From contig NZ_OX419519.1 of assembly GCF_948472415.1 (NCBI RefSeq), forward strand, positions 5,671,001 through 5,735,000: 64,000 bases of DNA. The letters run 5' to 3'. The notes beneath the pieces were generated by a model, which saw nothing but the letters and a program-made list of their open reading frames with translations, had not been told where the DNA came from and ran no database searches. Within the stretch, counting starts at the first letter, position 1. Each line of letters starts with the position of its first letter. Below, one piece after another: positions 1-7,632 of the stretch. This DNA comes from Kitasatospora fiedleri. Its GTDB lineage: Bacteria > Actinomycetota > Actinomycetes > Streptomycetales > Streptomycetaceae. The translations under genes and the position numbers were made by a program.

Positions 1-1569
1 CTCGTCCCAGCGGCGGACGGCGACGGCGTCGGCATGGCGGGGGTGGGCGGCGAAGGCGGCGGCCTCGGCCGGGGGCATCGGGCCGCCCTGGAGGGCCAGG
101 GTGCGGACGGAGGCGGGGGAGAGGCGGGCGGCGTAGCCGGGCTCGGTGGCGCACAGGTAGCGCTTGGCGTCGACGTGCAGACGGACCGGCTCGGTGACGG
201 CAGGCGGGAAGTACGGGGCGAGCCGGGCGGCGGCGGTCGCGCCGTGGCGGTTGTCGGTGCCGGCCATCAACTCCAGCCCGCTGCCCCGGAAGTGGCCGAT
301 GTCGTGCAGCAGGGCGGCGGCCACCAGCGCGGGCGGGGCGCCGGCGGCGCGGGCCAGGGCGGCGGCCTGGAGCATGTGCGCGGCCATGGTGACGGCCTCG
401 CCGAGGTACTCGCCGGCGCCCTCGCCCTCGAACAGGGCCTCCAGTTCGTCCAGGGCGGCGGTGTTCCGGCGCAGCACGGCGAGGGTGGAGGAGAGCGCGT
501 CGAGGTCGGCGTAGCAGCCCTGGAGGTGGCGGTGGCCGGTGCCTTCGCCGGTGCTGCGGTCGTGGCTTTCGCCGGTGCCTTCGCCGGTGCTGCGGTCGTG
601 GCTTTCACCGCTGGCGAAGGCGGTGCGGGCGTGCAGCAGCCGGGTGTTGTCGAAGAGTAGGCAGTCGCCGGGGGCGAGCCGGAAGTCCAGGCGCAGCTCC
701 GGGCGCAGGGTGATCGCGGCGAAGTGGCGGTAGGCGGCGTAGAAGGCGTCCAGTTCGGCGGGGGCCAGGCCGCGCAGCGTCCCGGTGGAGCGGTTGTTGA
801 AGCGGACCTCGCGGATCGCGCCGCGCGGGTCGAGCCCGATCAGCGGCCGCTCGGCGGAGAGTTCGGCGCCGCGGTCGCGGTAGCGGAACGGCACCGGCGT
901 GCGGGTGAGCAGCGCGAACGCGGCCGGGTCCTCGTCCCGCAGCAGGGCGGCGGCGCGGAAGCCGTCGACCAGGCCGGAGTCGCCGCCCTCGGCGTCGTTG
1001 CGCAGGCAGTGCAGCAGTTGCAGGGTGGGCACCGGGTCCCGGTAGGGGTTGTCGGTGTGCGGGGCGATGGCGGCGCCGGTGAAGGCCAGGTTCGCCGGGT
1101 CGGGCTCGACCCGGACGTCGAACAGCTCGCCGTAGTTGGTCTCCCGGACGTAGCCGAAACTCCGTGCCACGGCCAGCACCCGGCCCTCCTCGACCGGGAC
1201 GCCGCGCAGCAGCGCGAAGCCGGAGCGGCGGACGGCGGCCAGCACGGCGATCCGCTCCTCCGGGTCGGCCAGGTACCCGGCCCAGTCGGCCTCGGGCAGG
1301 CCGTGGGCGAAGTCGGCCGCCTCCCACAGCCGCTTGGCGTGCTCGGTGCGCTCGTCGGGGCCGGCGGGCGCGTCCCACCCGGCCGGGTAGTGCGAGCGGT
1401 GGCCGTCGGACCACAGCACTGTCAGACCGGCGGCGTCCTCGACCGCCTCGGCGGCGGCCAGGTCGTCCGGCAGGTCGCCGATCTGGAACAGCTTCTGCCC
1501 GCCGCGCGGGTCGCGGCAGTCGGCGCACGGGCAGTTGTCGCGCAGCCAGTACGGGTGGGGCACGGACAT
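1..1569 (-). CDS. Fused 2-oxoglutarate dioxygenase and HD-domain oxygenase, TmpA-TmpB-like (C-terminus beyond window)
   Basis: At least 523 residues in one frame, 3' end outside the window. Residues 1-320 read as the gamma-butyrobetaine hydroxylase/TauD family: a zinc-binding start with C13, C15 and C18, a 2-His-1-Asp iron triad H171, D173 and H313, and R315 in the 2OG-binding position. Residues from about 350 on are an HD oxygenase: Y388, E391, H398, H422-D423, H442, H465, K469, D514. PhnZ has Y24, E27, H34, H58-D59, H80, H104, K108, D161 (from memory), so the spacing is nearly the same. In the known TmpA/TmpB pair a GBBH-like enzyme hydroxylates 2-trimethylaminoethylphosphonate at C1 and an HD diiron enzyme cleaves the C-P bond to glycine betaine and phosphate. 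I infer this protein does both steps, cytoplasmic; the substrate is not proven. ATG chosen because the zinc motif follows at once. Confidence 0.85.
   Translation of the reverse strand, partial: MSVPHPYWLRDNCPCADCRDPRGGQKLFQIGDLPDDLAAAEAVEDAAGLTVLWSDGHRSHYPAGWDAPAGPDERTEHAKRLWEAADFAHGLPEADWAGYLADPEERIAVLAAVRRSGFALLRGVPVEEGRVLAVARSFGYVRETNYGELFDVRVEPDPANLAFTGAAIAPHTDNPYRDPVPTLQLLHCLRNDAEGGDSGLVDGFRAAALLRDEDPAAFALLTRTPVPFRYRDRGAELSAERPLIGLDPRGAIREVRFNNRSTGTLRGLAPAELDAFYAAYRHFAAITLRPELRLDFRLAPGDCLLFDNTRLLHARTAFASGESHDRSTGEGTGESHDRSTGEGTGHRHLQGCYADLDALSSTLAVLRRNTAALDELEALFEGEGAGEYLGEAVTMAAHMLQAAALARAAGAPPALVAAALLHDIGHFRGSGLELMAGTDNRHGATAAARLAPYFPPAVTEPVRLHVDAKRYLCATEPGYAARLSPASVRTLALQGGPMPPAEAAAFAAHPRHADAVAVRRWDE
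535..606. repeat. Perfect 36-bp tandem duplication in the fusion gene
   Basis: Two identical 36-base units (535-570 and 571-606) lie inside the dioxygenase-HD fusion gene. They duplicate 12 residues (pattern ESHDRSTGEGTG) at residues 322-345, exactly in the linker between the two catalytic domains. The copies are identical, so the duplication is recent or a length-variable site. Confidence 0.95.
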
Positions 1570-1719
1570 CGGGCAGCCTCCAGGTGTACCGGAAGTTGTA
1601 CAGCCAACTTCGCGGGCTGCCCAGCCAAGACCCCATGGGCGTACGCCACCCGCCCGCCCGGTGAACGGCGGACCACCGGCGGCCGAACCCTGTCACCGCC
1701 GGGGGCTACCCTTCCGGGC

Positions 1720-2469
1720 ATGACGCTCGACCTCGCCCGCGACCTGCCCGCCGCCCTCGCGAACCGCGCCGCCGCCTGGCGGCTGATCGCCGAGATCGCC
1801 GCCTTCTGGGGCACCCCGCTGCGCCCCGGGACCGGAACCGGAGTCGGGACCGGGGCCGGAACCGGAGTCGGCGTCGGAACCGCGACCGGAGCCGACGCCG
1901 GACTCGAAGCCGAACTCGACGCCGCCGAGGCCCGGTTGGGTCTGCGCCTGCCCGCCGCGCTGCGCGAGGCGCACCGGCTGATCGGCGACCGGCCCGACCT
2001 CACCAGCAACCACGACACCCTGCTGCCGCCCGCGGAGCTGTACGTCGACCAGGGCTGCCTGGTCCACCGGGTGGAGAACCAGTCCTGCGCCTACTGGGGC
2101 ATCCCGCTCGCCGCCCTCGGCCAGGACGACCCGCCCACCGTCGGCTGGCCGGACGTCGCCCCGTCCGTGCCGCTGGAGACCACCCCCTGGACGGCCCGGT
2201 TCTCCACCGAGTGCCTGGCCGTCGTCCTCACCGAGCCGCTGCTCGACGAGGACGCGTACGTGGACGCGGGCGAGGTCGACCCGGCCGACCTCGCCGACTG
2301 GACCGAACTGCCGCGCCTGCACGAACCCGGCGTCGACACCCGGTTCTTCGCCCGCCCGGAGGGCCTGCTGGTGGTGCAGGACGGCTCCTGGCTGGCGATG
2401 CGGGCGGTCAGCGAGGAGGCGCTGGACGCGCTGTGCGAAAAGCTGCCGGTCTCCTGGCTCGACCACTGA
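1720..2469 (+). CDS. SMI1/KNR4 (SUKH) family protein
   Basis: 249 residues. The region after residue 62 fits the SUKH fold, with the typical LGLRLPAALREA helix followed by a loop rich in L, P and E. SUKH proteins often act as immunity proteins against polymorphic toxins, or as general scaffold domains. Residues about 38-59 are a low-complexity stretch of G, T, V and A encoded by near-repeats, an unusual insertion between the N-terminal helix and the fold. No toxin gene lies beside it; the neighbours are the divergent dioxygenase-HD fusion and a convergent aminotransferase 7 bases past its stop. It may be an orphan immunity gene. ATG start at 1720 gives the intact N-terminus; the reading frame stays open upstream but has no similar protein. 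Confidence 0.75.
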   Translation: MTLDLARDLPAALANRAAAWRLIAEIAAFWGTPLRPGTGTGVGTGAGTGVGVGTATGADAGLEAELDAAEARLGLRLPAALREAHRLIGDRPDLTSNHDTLLPPAELYVDQGCLVHRVENQSCAYWGIPLAALGQDDPPTVGWPDVAPSVPLETTPWTARFSTECLAVVLTEPLLDEDAYVDAGEVDPADLADWTELPRLHEPGVDTRFFARPEGLLVVQDGSWLAMRAVSEEALDALCEKLPVSWLDH

Positions 2470-2476
2470 CGCAGCG

Positions 2477-3556
2477 TCAGATCGCCTGCTCCCACGCCTC
2501 GGTGGCCGCCGTGACTGCCGCCGCGGCCGGGGCGCCGGTGGCCTCGGCGAGCAGCTCCAGGGTGGCGATCACGGTCTCCGGGTTGGCCGCCGGGCCGTAG
2601 TGGTTGAGCCGCAGCATGGTGGCGGCCAGCGCGCCGCCCGCCTGCACGGGCAACTGCGGGGCGCGGCGGTGGACTTCGGCCGCCAGGTCGGCCGCGCTCG
2701 CGCCCAGGGCGGTGCGCAGCGTGGTGGCGACCGGGGCGGCGTGCTCGGCGCGCCGCACGTACGGGGCGACGGTGCCCAGGGCGAGGGCGCCCGCGCGGGT
2801 GGCGGCGGCCGCGGCGCGGTGCCGGGCGATCACCGCGTCCAGCGTCTCGGCCTCGATCGCGGCCAGGCACTCCTCCAGTGCCAGCATCTCCAACTGGGCC
2901 GGAGCGTGCGGCAGTTGGGTGCGCCCGGCGTCCGTCCAGCGCTCCTTCCAGTCCAGCAGCGAGAGGTAGGAGCGGCGCGGCGCGGCCGGGTTCGCGGTGA
3001 TCCGCTGCCAGGCCCGCTCGCTCACCGACACCGCCGAGACGCCCGCCGGGCCGCCCATCGCCTTCTGCCCGCCGATCACGCACAGGTCGACGCCCCACTC
3101 GTCGGTGAGCAGCGGCTCGGCGGCCACCGAGGCCACCGCGTCCAGCATCAGCAGCGCGCCGTGCCGCCGCACCGCCTCGGCGACCTCCGCGACCGGGTTG
3201 GTGTTGCCGGTCGCCGCCTCGGCGTGCACCAGCGACACGAAGTCGATCTCCGGGTGCTCGGCCAGCGCCTCCGCGACCTGCTCGGCGCTCACCGCCTCGT
3301 CGAACGGCACCACCAGGTCGACCACCTTCGCCCCGGCGGCGCGCAGCCAGCCGCCGAAGGTCTGCCCGTACGGGCCGGTGACGACGTTCAGGGCGGTCGA
3401 ACCCGGGTGCGCCGCGCCCTTGATCGCCGCCTCCAGCGGCAGCAGCGCCTCGCCCTGGGTGACGATCACGTCGTTGCCGGTGCGCAGCAGCGCCGCCACC
3501 CCGTCCTCGATCGCGGCGAACCGGGCGGCGGTCAGCGGGGGAAGGTCGAGCAGCAT
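2477..3556 (-). CDS. Class V aminotransferase, alanine/serine-glyoxylate type
   Basis: 359 residues, fold-type I PLP enzyme. The PLP lysine sits in the motif GGQKAMGGPAG, preceded by the usual aspartate segment LLMLDAVASV that binds the pyridine nitrogen. The N-terminal part matches the family of alanine-, serine- or ureidoglycine-glyoxylate aminotransferases but is not diagnostic for one of them. ATG at 3556 is preceded by GAAAGG at a good distance; the frame is open further upstream without support. Given the phosphonate-type oxygenase 0.9 kb away, a role in amino-phosphonate or amino-acid nitrogen transfer is conceivable, but the genes are separated by an opposite-strand SUKH gene, so this is only a guess from context. 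Confidence 0.8.
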   Translation of the reverse strand: MLLDLPPLTAARFAAIEDGVAALLRTGNDVIVTQGEALLPLEAAIKGAAHPGSTALNVVTGPYGQTFGGWLRAAGAKVVDLVVPFDEAVSAEQVAEALAEHPEIDFVSLVHAEAATGNTNPVAEVAEAVRRHGALLMLDAVASVAAEPLLTDEWGVDLCVIGGQKAMGGPAGVSAVSVSERAWQRITANPAAPRRSYLSLLDWKERWTDAGRTQLPHAPAQLEMLALEECLAAIEAETLDAVIARHRAAAAATRAGALALGTVAPYVRRAEHAAPVATTLRTALGASAADLAAEVHRRAPQLPVQAGGALAATMLRLNHYGPAANPETVIATLELLAEATGAPAAAAVTAATEAWEQAI

Positions 3557-3707
3557 GCGGGGGAGCCTTTCGGTGCAGCGGAGGGCCGCCGGGGCGGGCC
3601 GGGGACGTGAGGTCGCCGCCGACCAGTCTGCCGCAGATCGGCCGCCGGCCCGCGACCGACGCCGGGTGCGCCGGGTGCCGCCGAGCACGCCGAGTACAGT
3701 GCCAGGC

Positions 3708-4793
3708 ATGACGGACCGCGCGGTGCTGCACATCAAGGGCCGGGTACTGGTCGGCCCGGAGGACGTCCGGGACGAACTCTGGTCCGTGGACGGACGGGTG
3801 ACCTTCGAGCGCCCCGCCGCCGAGCCCACCGCCACCCTCACCGGCTGGGCGCTGCCCGGCCTGGTCGACGCCCACTGCCACGTCGGCCTGGACGCGCACG
3901 GCGCCGTCGACCGCGACACCAGCGAGCAGCAGGCCCGCACCGACCGGGACGCCGGCACCCTGCTGATCCGCGACGCGGGCTCCGCCGCCGACACCCGCTG
4001 GATCGACGACCGCGACGACCTCCCGAAGATCATCCGGGCCGGCCGGCACATCGCCCGCACCCGCCGCTACATCCGCAACTACGCCCACGAGATCGAACCC
4101 GGCGACCTCGCCGCGTACGTGGCCGCCGAGGCCCGGCGCGGCGACGGCTGGGTCAAGCTCGTCGGCGACTGGATCGACCGCGGCGTCGGCGACCTCGCCG
4201 CCTGCTGGCCCGGCGACGCCCTCGCCGAGGCGATCGCCGCCGCCCACGCCGAGGGCGCCCGGGTCACCGCGCACTGCTTCGCCACCGACGCGCTGCCCGA
4301 CCTGCTCGCCGCCGGCATCGACTGCGTCGAACACGCCACCGGCCTCACCGAGGACCTGATCCCGGCCTTCGCCGAGCGCGGCGTCGCCATCGTCCCCACC
4401 CTGGTCAACATCGCCACCTTCCCGAAGCTCGCCGACGGCGGCGAGGCCAAGTTCCCCGCCTGGTCCGCCCACATGCGCCGCCTGCACGCCCGCCGCTACG
4501 ACACCGTCGGCGCCGCGCACGACGCCGGCGTCCCGATCTACGTCGGCACCGACGCGGGCGGCTCGCTCGCGCACGGCCTGGTCGCCGAGGAGGCGAGGGA
4601 ACTCACCCGGGCCGGCCTCACCCCCGTCGAGGCGCTCGCCGCCACCACCTGGTCCGCCCGCGCCTGGCTCGGCCGCCCCGGCCTCACCGAGGGCGCCCCC
4701 GCCGACCTCGTCCTCTACCCGGCCGACCCGCGCGCCGACCTGCGGGTCCTGGCCGCGCCCGCGCACGTGGTGCTCAACGGGAAGCCGGTGTGA
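3708..4793 (+). CDS. Amidohydrolase family protein (imidazolonepropionase-like)
   Basis: 361 residues, cyclic amidohydrolase TIM barrel with the small beta domain formed by both ends. Metal ligands visible: H56 and H58 in the HCH motif, a lysine in WVKLVGDW that may be carboxylated, histidines in VTAHCF and CVEHATG, and an aspartate in GTDAGG. Closest in look to imidazolonepropionase/prolidase-type members (PF01979). The substrate cannot be told from sequence. It is divergent from the aminotransferase (152-base gap, shared promoter region) and 122 bases ahead of ung. ATG at 3708 is the first start after the gap. Confidence 0.85.
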   Translation: MTDRAVLHIKGRVLVGPEDVRDELWSVDGRVTFERPAAEPTATLTGWALPGLVDAHCHVGLDAHGAVDRDTSEQQARTDRDAGTLLIRDAGSAADTRWIDDRDDLPKIIRAGRHIARTRRYIRNYAHEIEPGDLAAYVAAEARRGDGWVKLVGDWIDRGVGDLAACWPGDALAEAIAAAHAEGARVTAHCFATDALPDLLAAGIDCVEHATGLTEDLIPAFAERGVAIVPTLVNIATFPKLADGGEAKFPAWSAHMRRLHARRYDTVGAAHDAGVPIYVGTDAGGSLAHGLVAEEARELTRAGLTPVEALAATTWSARAWLGRPGLTEGAPADLVLYPADPRADLRVLAAPAHVVLNGKPV

Positions 4794-4915
4794 GCCCCGC
4801 GCCCGTGTCCGGCCCGGCGGCTCCGTTCCGGCCCAGTGGCCCGGCCCCGGCCCCGGTGGTCGGCGGGCGGGCCCTCGTGAACTCCGGTTGTCGGTCCGGC
4901 CGATAGGCTGCCGTC

Positions 4916-5593
4916 ATGGCTGCTCGACCCTTGCACGAAGTCGTTGAACCCGGCTGGGCCCAGGCCCTCGCGCCGGTCGCCGGACAGGTCGCCGCGATGG
5001 GGGACTTCCTGCGCGCCGAGATCGCGGCCGGCCGCTCCTACCTGCCGCCCGGCCCGCAGGTCCTGCGGGCCTTCCAGCAGCCGTTCGCGGACGTCCGGGT
5101 GCTGATCGTCGGGCAGGACCCGTACCCCACCCCGGGGCACGCCGTCGGCCTCAGCTTCTCCGTCGCGCCCGAGGTCCGGCCGATACCGGCCAGCCTGGTC
5201 AACATCTACCAGGAGTACAGCCAGGACCTCGGCCTCCCGGCGCCCTCCAACGGCGACCTCACCCCGTGGGCGGACCAGGGCGTCCTGCTGCTCAACCGGG
5301 CCCTCACCACCCAGGCCCGCAAGACCAACGGCCACCGGGGCAAGGGCTGGGAGGCCGTCACCGAACAGGCCATCCGGGCGCTCGCCGCCCGCGGCGGCCC
5401 GCTGGTCGCGATCCTGTGGGGCCGGGACGCCCGCGAGCTGCGCCCCTGGCTCGGCCAGGTCCCCAGCATCGAATCGCCGCACCCCAGCCCCTACTCGGCG
5501 AACAGCGGCTTCTTCGGCTCCCGGCCGTTCAGCCGGGCCAACGACCTGCTGGTCCGCCAGGGCGGGCAGCCCGTCGACTGGCGGCTGCCCTGA
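4916..5593 (+). CDS. ung: Uracil-DNA glycosylase, family 1
   Basis: 225 residues, full length for the family. Removes uracil from DNA as the first step of base excision repair. The water-activating motif GQDPYP holds the catalytic D68, and the second motif HPSPYS has H189, which supports the uracil O2 charge. The residues between (LLLNRALT) form the standard uracil pocket. ATG at 4916 gives the expected N-terminus. It is followed by a repeat array and a strong hairpin terminator shared with the convergent Wbl gene. Confidence 0.97.
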   Translation: MAARPLHEVVEPGWAQALAPVAGQVAAMGDFLRAEIAAGRSYLPPGPQVLRAFQQPFADVRVLIVGQDPYPTPGHAVGLSFSVAPEVRPIPASLVNIYQEYSQDLGLPAPSNGDLTPWADQGVLLLNRALTTQARKTNGHRGKGWEAVTEQAIRALAARGGPLVAILWGRDARELRPWLGQVPSIESPHPSPYSANSGFFGSRPFSRANDLLVRQGGQPVDWRLP

Positions 5594-5596
5594 GCT

Positions 5597-5666
5597 GAAC
5601 CCCGAACGCCGAACGCCGGACCCCGAACCCCGGACCCCGGACCCCGAACGCCGAACCCCGGACTCC
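5597..5666. repeat. Ten 7-base tandem units after ung
   Basis: Ten consecutive heptamers of the form G-A/G-A-C-C/G-C-C fill the 3' end region of ung without a break (mix of GAACCCC, GAACGCC, GGACCCC; the last is GGACTCC). The array runs straight into the left arm of the terminator. It looks like a slippage-prone microsatellite; no coding role seen. Confidence 0.9.
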
Positions 5667-5690
5667 CCGCGCGGTGCGGGGAGTCCGGGG
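5656..5690. terminator. Bidirectional hairpin terminator, ung/Wbl
   Basis: Perfect 15-bp inverted repeat (5656-5670 and 5676-5690) with a 5-base loop, GC-rich, between the convergent ung and Wbl genes. There is no U-tract, which is usual for Streptomyces. Confidence 0.85.
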
Positions 5691-5699
5691 CCGCGGAGG

Positions 5700-6110
5700 T
5701 CAGTGCGCGTTACGGGTCCGCTCCCGGGCGGCGCGGCGCTTCATGGCGCGGCGCTCCTCCTCGCCGGTGCCGCCCCAGACGCCGTACTCCTGGCCGGACT
5801 CCAGCGCCCAGCTCAGGCACTGCTTCAGCACGGGGCAGCCGTGGCACACGGTCTTGGCCCGCTCGGTCTGCCGCAGGGCGGAGCCGCCGGTCCCGACCGG
5901 GAAGAACAGCTCCGGGTCCTCCTGCGCGCACGCGGCGCGGTGGCGCCAGTCCTCGGCGCCGGGCTGCTGCTCCTGCTCCGCGGGCCGCTCCGGCGCCGGC
6001 TGTTCCGCGGGCCAGGGCCGGAGGCGCGCGGTCGTCCGGCCGGTCGTGCCGCTCCGCCGCCGGGGAGCGGTGGAGGCCCAGGGTCGGGCACTGCTGTGGG
6101 CGGTTGCCAT
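5700..6110 (-). CDS. WhiB-like (Wbl) iron-sulfur transcription regulator
   Basis: 136 residues. The Wbl signature is complete: C61, C89, C92 and C98 (C-x27-C-x2-C-x5-C) ligate a 4Fe-4S cluster, then the G-V-W-G-G turn near residue 110 and a basic tail (KRRAARERTR) for DNA contact. Wbl proteins bind the primary sigma factor and act at promoters during development, redox stress or antibiotic resistance. The first 50 residues are a disordered R/P/E/Q-rich extension. I cannot assign it to a named paralogue. ATG at 6110 follows AGGATG, a usable ribosome site. The long upstream gap suggests a complex promoter. Confidence 0.92.
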   Translation of the reverse strand: MATAHSSARPWASTAPRRRSGTTGRTTARLRPWPAEQPAPERPAEQEQQPGAEDWRHRAACAQEDPELFFPVGTGGSALRQTERAKTVCHGCPVLKQCLSWALESGQEYGVWGGTGEEERRAMKRRAARERTRNAH

Positions 6111-6454
6111 GGGTCATCCTCCAGTTGGCCGGTTCGGGCCTCCTCGGTGGCGGCCCGACTCGCTCCTTCTTCTGCTCGGCTCCGGCGCACTGATGCACGT
6201 TCCGGCCCGCCGATGTGGAATTCCCGGATTCCGGCCGCGCTTCCGCGGACGAACTCGCACGGGGATGCGTCGACAACGGTCAGCTCGGAGCGTCAACCTC
6301 ACCCGAAAGAGTGAAATGACGCTCTGTGTTGCTGGAGTGACGCACTGTTCGAAGAGACTGGCGGCAGTCGAGAGCGCCAGTCCCCTCCCCGTGCGGTGCG
6401 CCGGGTGAGGTCGCGGACGCGCTCTTCCGTTCACCACGTGTGGGGGTTCCTGCC
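6111..6454. other. 344-base intergenic region, divergent promoters
   Basis: No gene seen. The region is less GC-rich than its surroundings and separates the divergent Wbl and LAxTG genes, so it should carry both promoters. Two direct copies of TGACGC occur (6317-6322 and 6337-6342), near AAAGAGTGAAATGACG. I could not make a firm promoter call. Confidence 0.6.
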
Positions 6455-7402
6455 ATGTCTGTTCTGCGTTCGGTCGCCGCCTCGGTCCTCGCGGCGACCG
6501 CGCTCGCGGTCGCGCTGCCGTCCCCGGCGGCCTTCGCCGCCGATGCCGGGGGCACCTCCGCCGAGCCCGGGAAGGCCAGCGCGGTCACGGCCCAACTTGA
6601 CCTGGACGTCACCCTGTTGAACACGGTGAACGTGCCGGTGGACGTGGCGCTGAACCGGGTGGAGTCGCCGGCCCAGCGGGACGGCGCGGTGCTGACCGCG
6701 ACGGTGGACGGGGTGGATGGCGGGCGGCCGGTGACGCTGGTGAAGGCGGAGGTGGGCAAGTCGGTCACCAAGGTGGACGACCGGCTGGCCGCGGCGTCCG
6801 TGAAGCTGGTCAACGCCGACCTGCACGTGCCGGGCCTGCCGCTGACCACGCTGCTCGGGCTGGAGGCGATGAGCGCCGAGGCGAACTGCCCGGTGGACGG
6901 GCAGCCCACCGCGCACGTCATCGCGCCGGCCAAGCTCACGGTGCTGGGGAAGTCGGTGACGGTGGGCCTCAACTCGCCGACGCACGTGGACGTTCCGGCG
7001 ATCGGCTCGGTGGACGTCGAGTTCGCCAAGAAGACCGTGACCTCCAACGCGGCGGCCGCCGCCGCGCTGGAGGTGAAGGTCGCGCTGAACCCGCTGAACC
7101 TGAACGTCGCCAAGGTGAACGGCACCGTGACGGTCGCCTCGGTGTCCTGCCGGAAGCCGGTGGCGGCGGTCGTCCCGGCCGCGGCGGTCTCCTCGCCCGC
7201 GGCCTCGCCGTCGAAGGCGCCCGCGGCCCCGGCGTCCGCGCAGAACCGCGCGGTGCCCGAGGCGGCGAAGGAGGAGCTGGCGTACACCGGTTCCTCGGGC
7301 AGCACGGTGCTGGCCGCGGGCGGCGGGACGCTGCTGGTGGCCGGCGCCGCCGCGGTGTGGATGACGCGGCGGCGCCGGGCGGCGCACGCGCGGCACCGCT
7401 GA
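6455..7402 (+). CDS. LAxTG-motif sortase-anchored surface protein, SCO1860-like
   Basis: 315 residues, exported and probably fixed to the cell wall. Residues 1-29 are a Sec signal peptide ending AFA. The middle is rich in beta-strand segments with two cysteines (EANCPVDG and VSCRKP) that may form a disulfide. An A/P/S-rich stalk follows, then a C-terminal sorting signal: LAYTGSSG, a hydrophobic segment and the tail TRRRRAAHARHR. Streptomyces class E sortases prefer LAxTG; here x is Y rather than the common E. I recognise the architecture as the SCO1860-like family; function unknown. ATG at 6455 is preferred over the GTG at 6440 because a GGGGG site precedes it and the signal peptide then starts properly. 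Confidence 0.82.
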   Translation: MSVLRSVAASVLAATALAVALPSPAAFAADAGGTSAEPGKASAVTAQLDLDVTLLNTVNVPVDVALNRVESPAQRDGAVLTATVDGVDGGRPVTLVKAEVGKSVTKVDDRLAAASVKLVNADLHVPGLPLTTLLGLEAMSAEANCPVDGQPTAHVIAPAKLTVLGKSVTVGLNSPTHVDVPAIGSVDVEFAKKTVTSNAAAAAALEVKVALNPLNLNVAKVNGTVTVASVSCRKPVAAVVPAAAVSSPAASPSKAPAAPASAQNRAVPEAAKEELAYTGSSGSTVLAAGGGTLLVAGAAAVWMTRRRRAAHARHR

Positions 7403-7466
7403 CCCGGACGCGTCACCGCTGGTCGGAGGCGGGACGGCGGCCGCGCGGGCGTCCGTTCCGCCCCTT

Positions 7467-7499
7467 CTGTCTCACCGATGTGACCGCATCGTGAGACAG
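7467..7499. promoter_or_regulatory. Long imperfect palindrome upstream of glnII
   Basis: Arms CTGTCTCACCGATG (7467-7480) and CATCGTGAGACAG (7487-7499) pair with a single bulged base. It lies between the LAxTG gene and glnII. It could be a terminator of the former or an operator for glnII; the arm sequence TCTCAC/GTGAGA looks more like a protein-binding site. Confidence 0.5.
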
Positions 7500-7538
7500 G
7501 CACTCCCGGTGGGTGAGCGTGCCGCTGCGGACCGTTGG

Positions 7539-7565
7539 TTCACATGGGCGTTACATCGGAGGAAC
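7539..7565 (+). promoter_or_regulatory. Candidate GlnR box of glnII
   Basis: Three 5-base half-sites at regular 6-base spacing: TTCAC (7539-7543), GTTAC (7550-7554) and GGAAC (7561-7565). The last two fit the Streptomyces GlnR consensus gTnAc-N6-GaAAc at nine of ten positions. It sits 67 bases ahead of the glnII start, where GlnR, the global nitrogen regulator, is known to act in S. coelicolor. Confidence 0.55.
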
Positions 7566-7632
7566 AACCGGGAAACGGCGGCTTGCGACGCTACGCGGGC
7601 ACCCCACCACCCAAGCAGTGAGGATCACCGCA

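Noticed and set aside
605..1696. Minus-strand frame of 363 codons over the fusion gene
   Set aside because: A shifted frame of the dioxygenase-HD fusion, R/P/A-rich. The real frame begins at 1569 and has all active-site residues.
5597..5666. CRISPR-like array
   Set aside because: Units of 7 bases without spacers; a simple tandem repeat.
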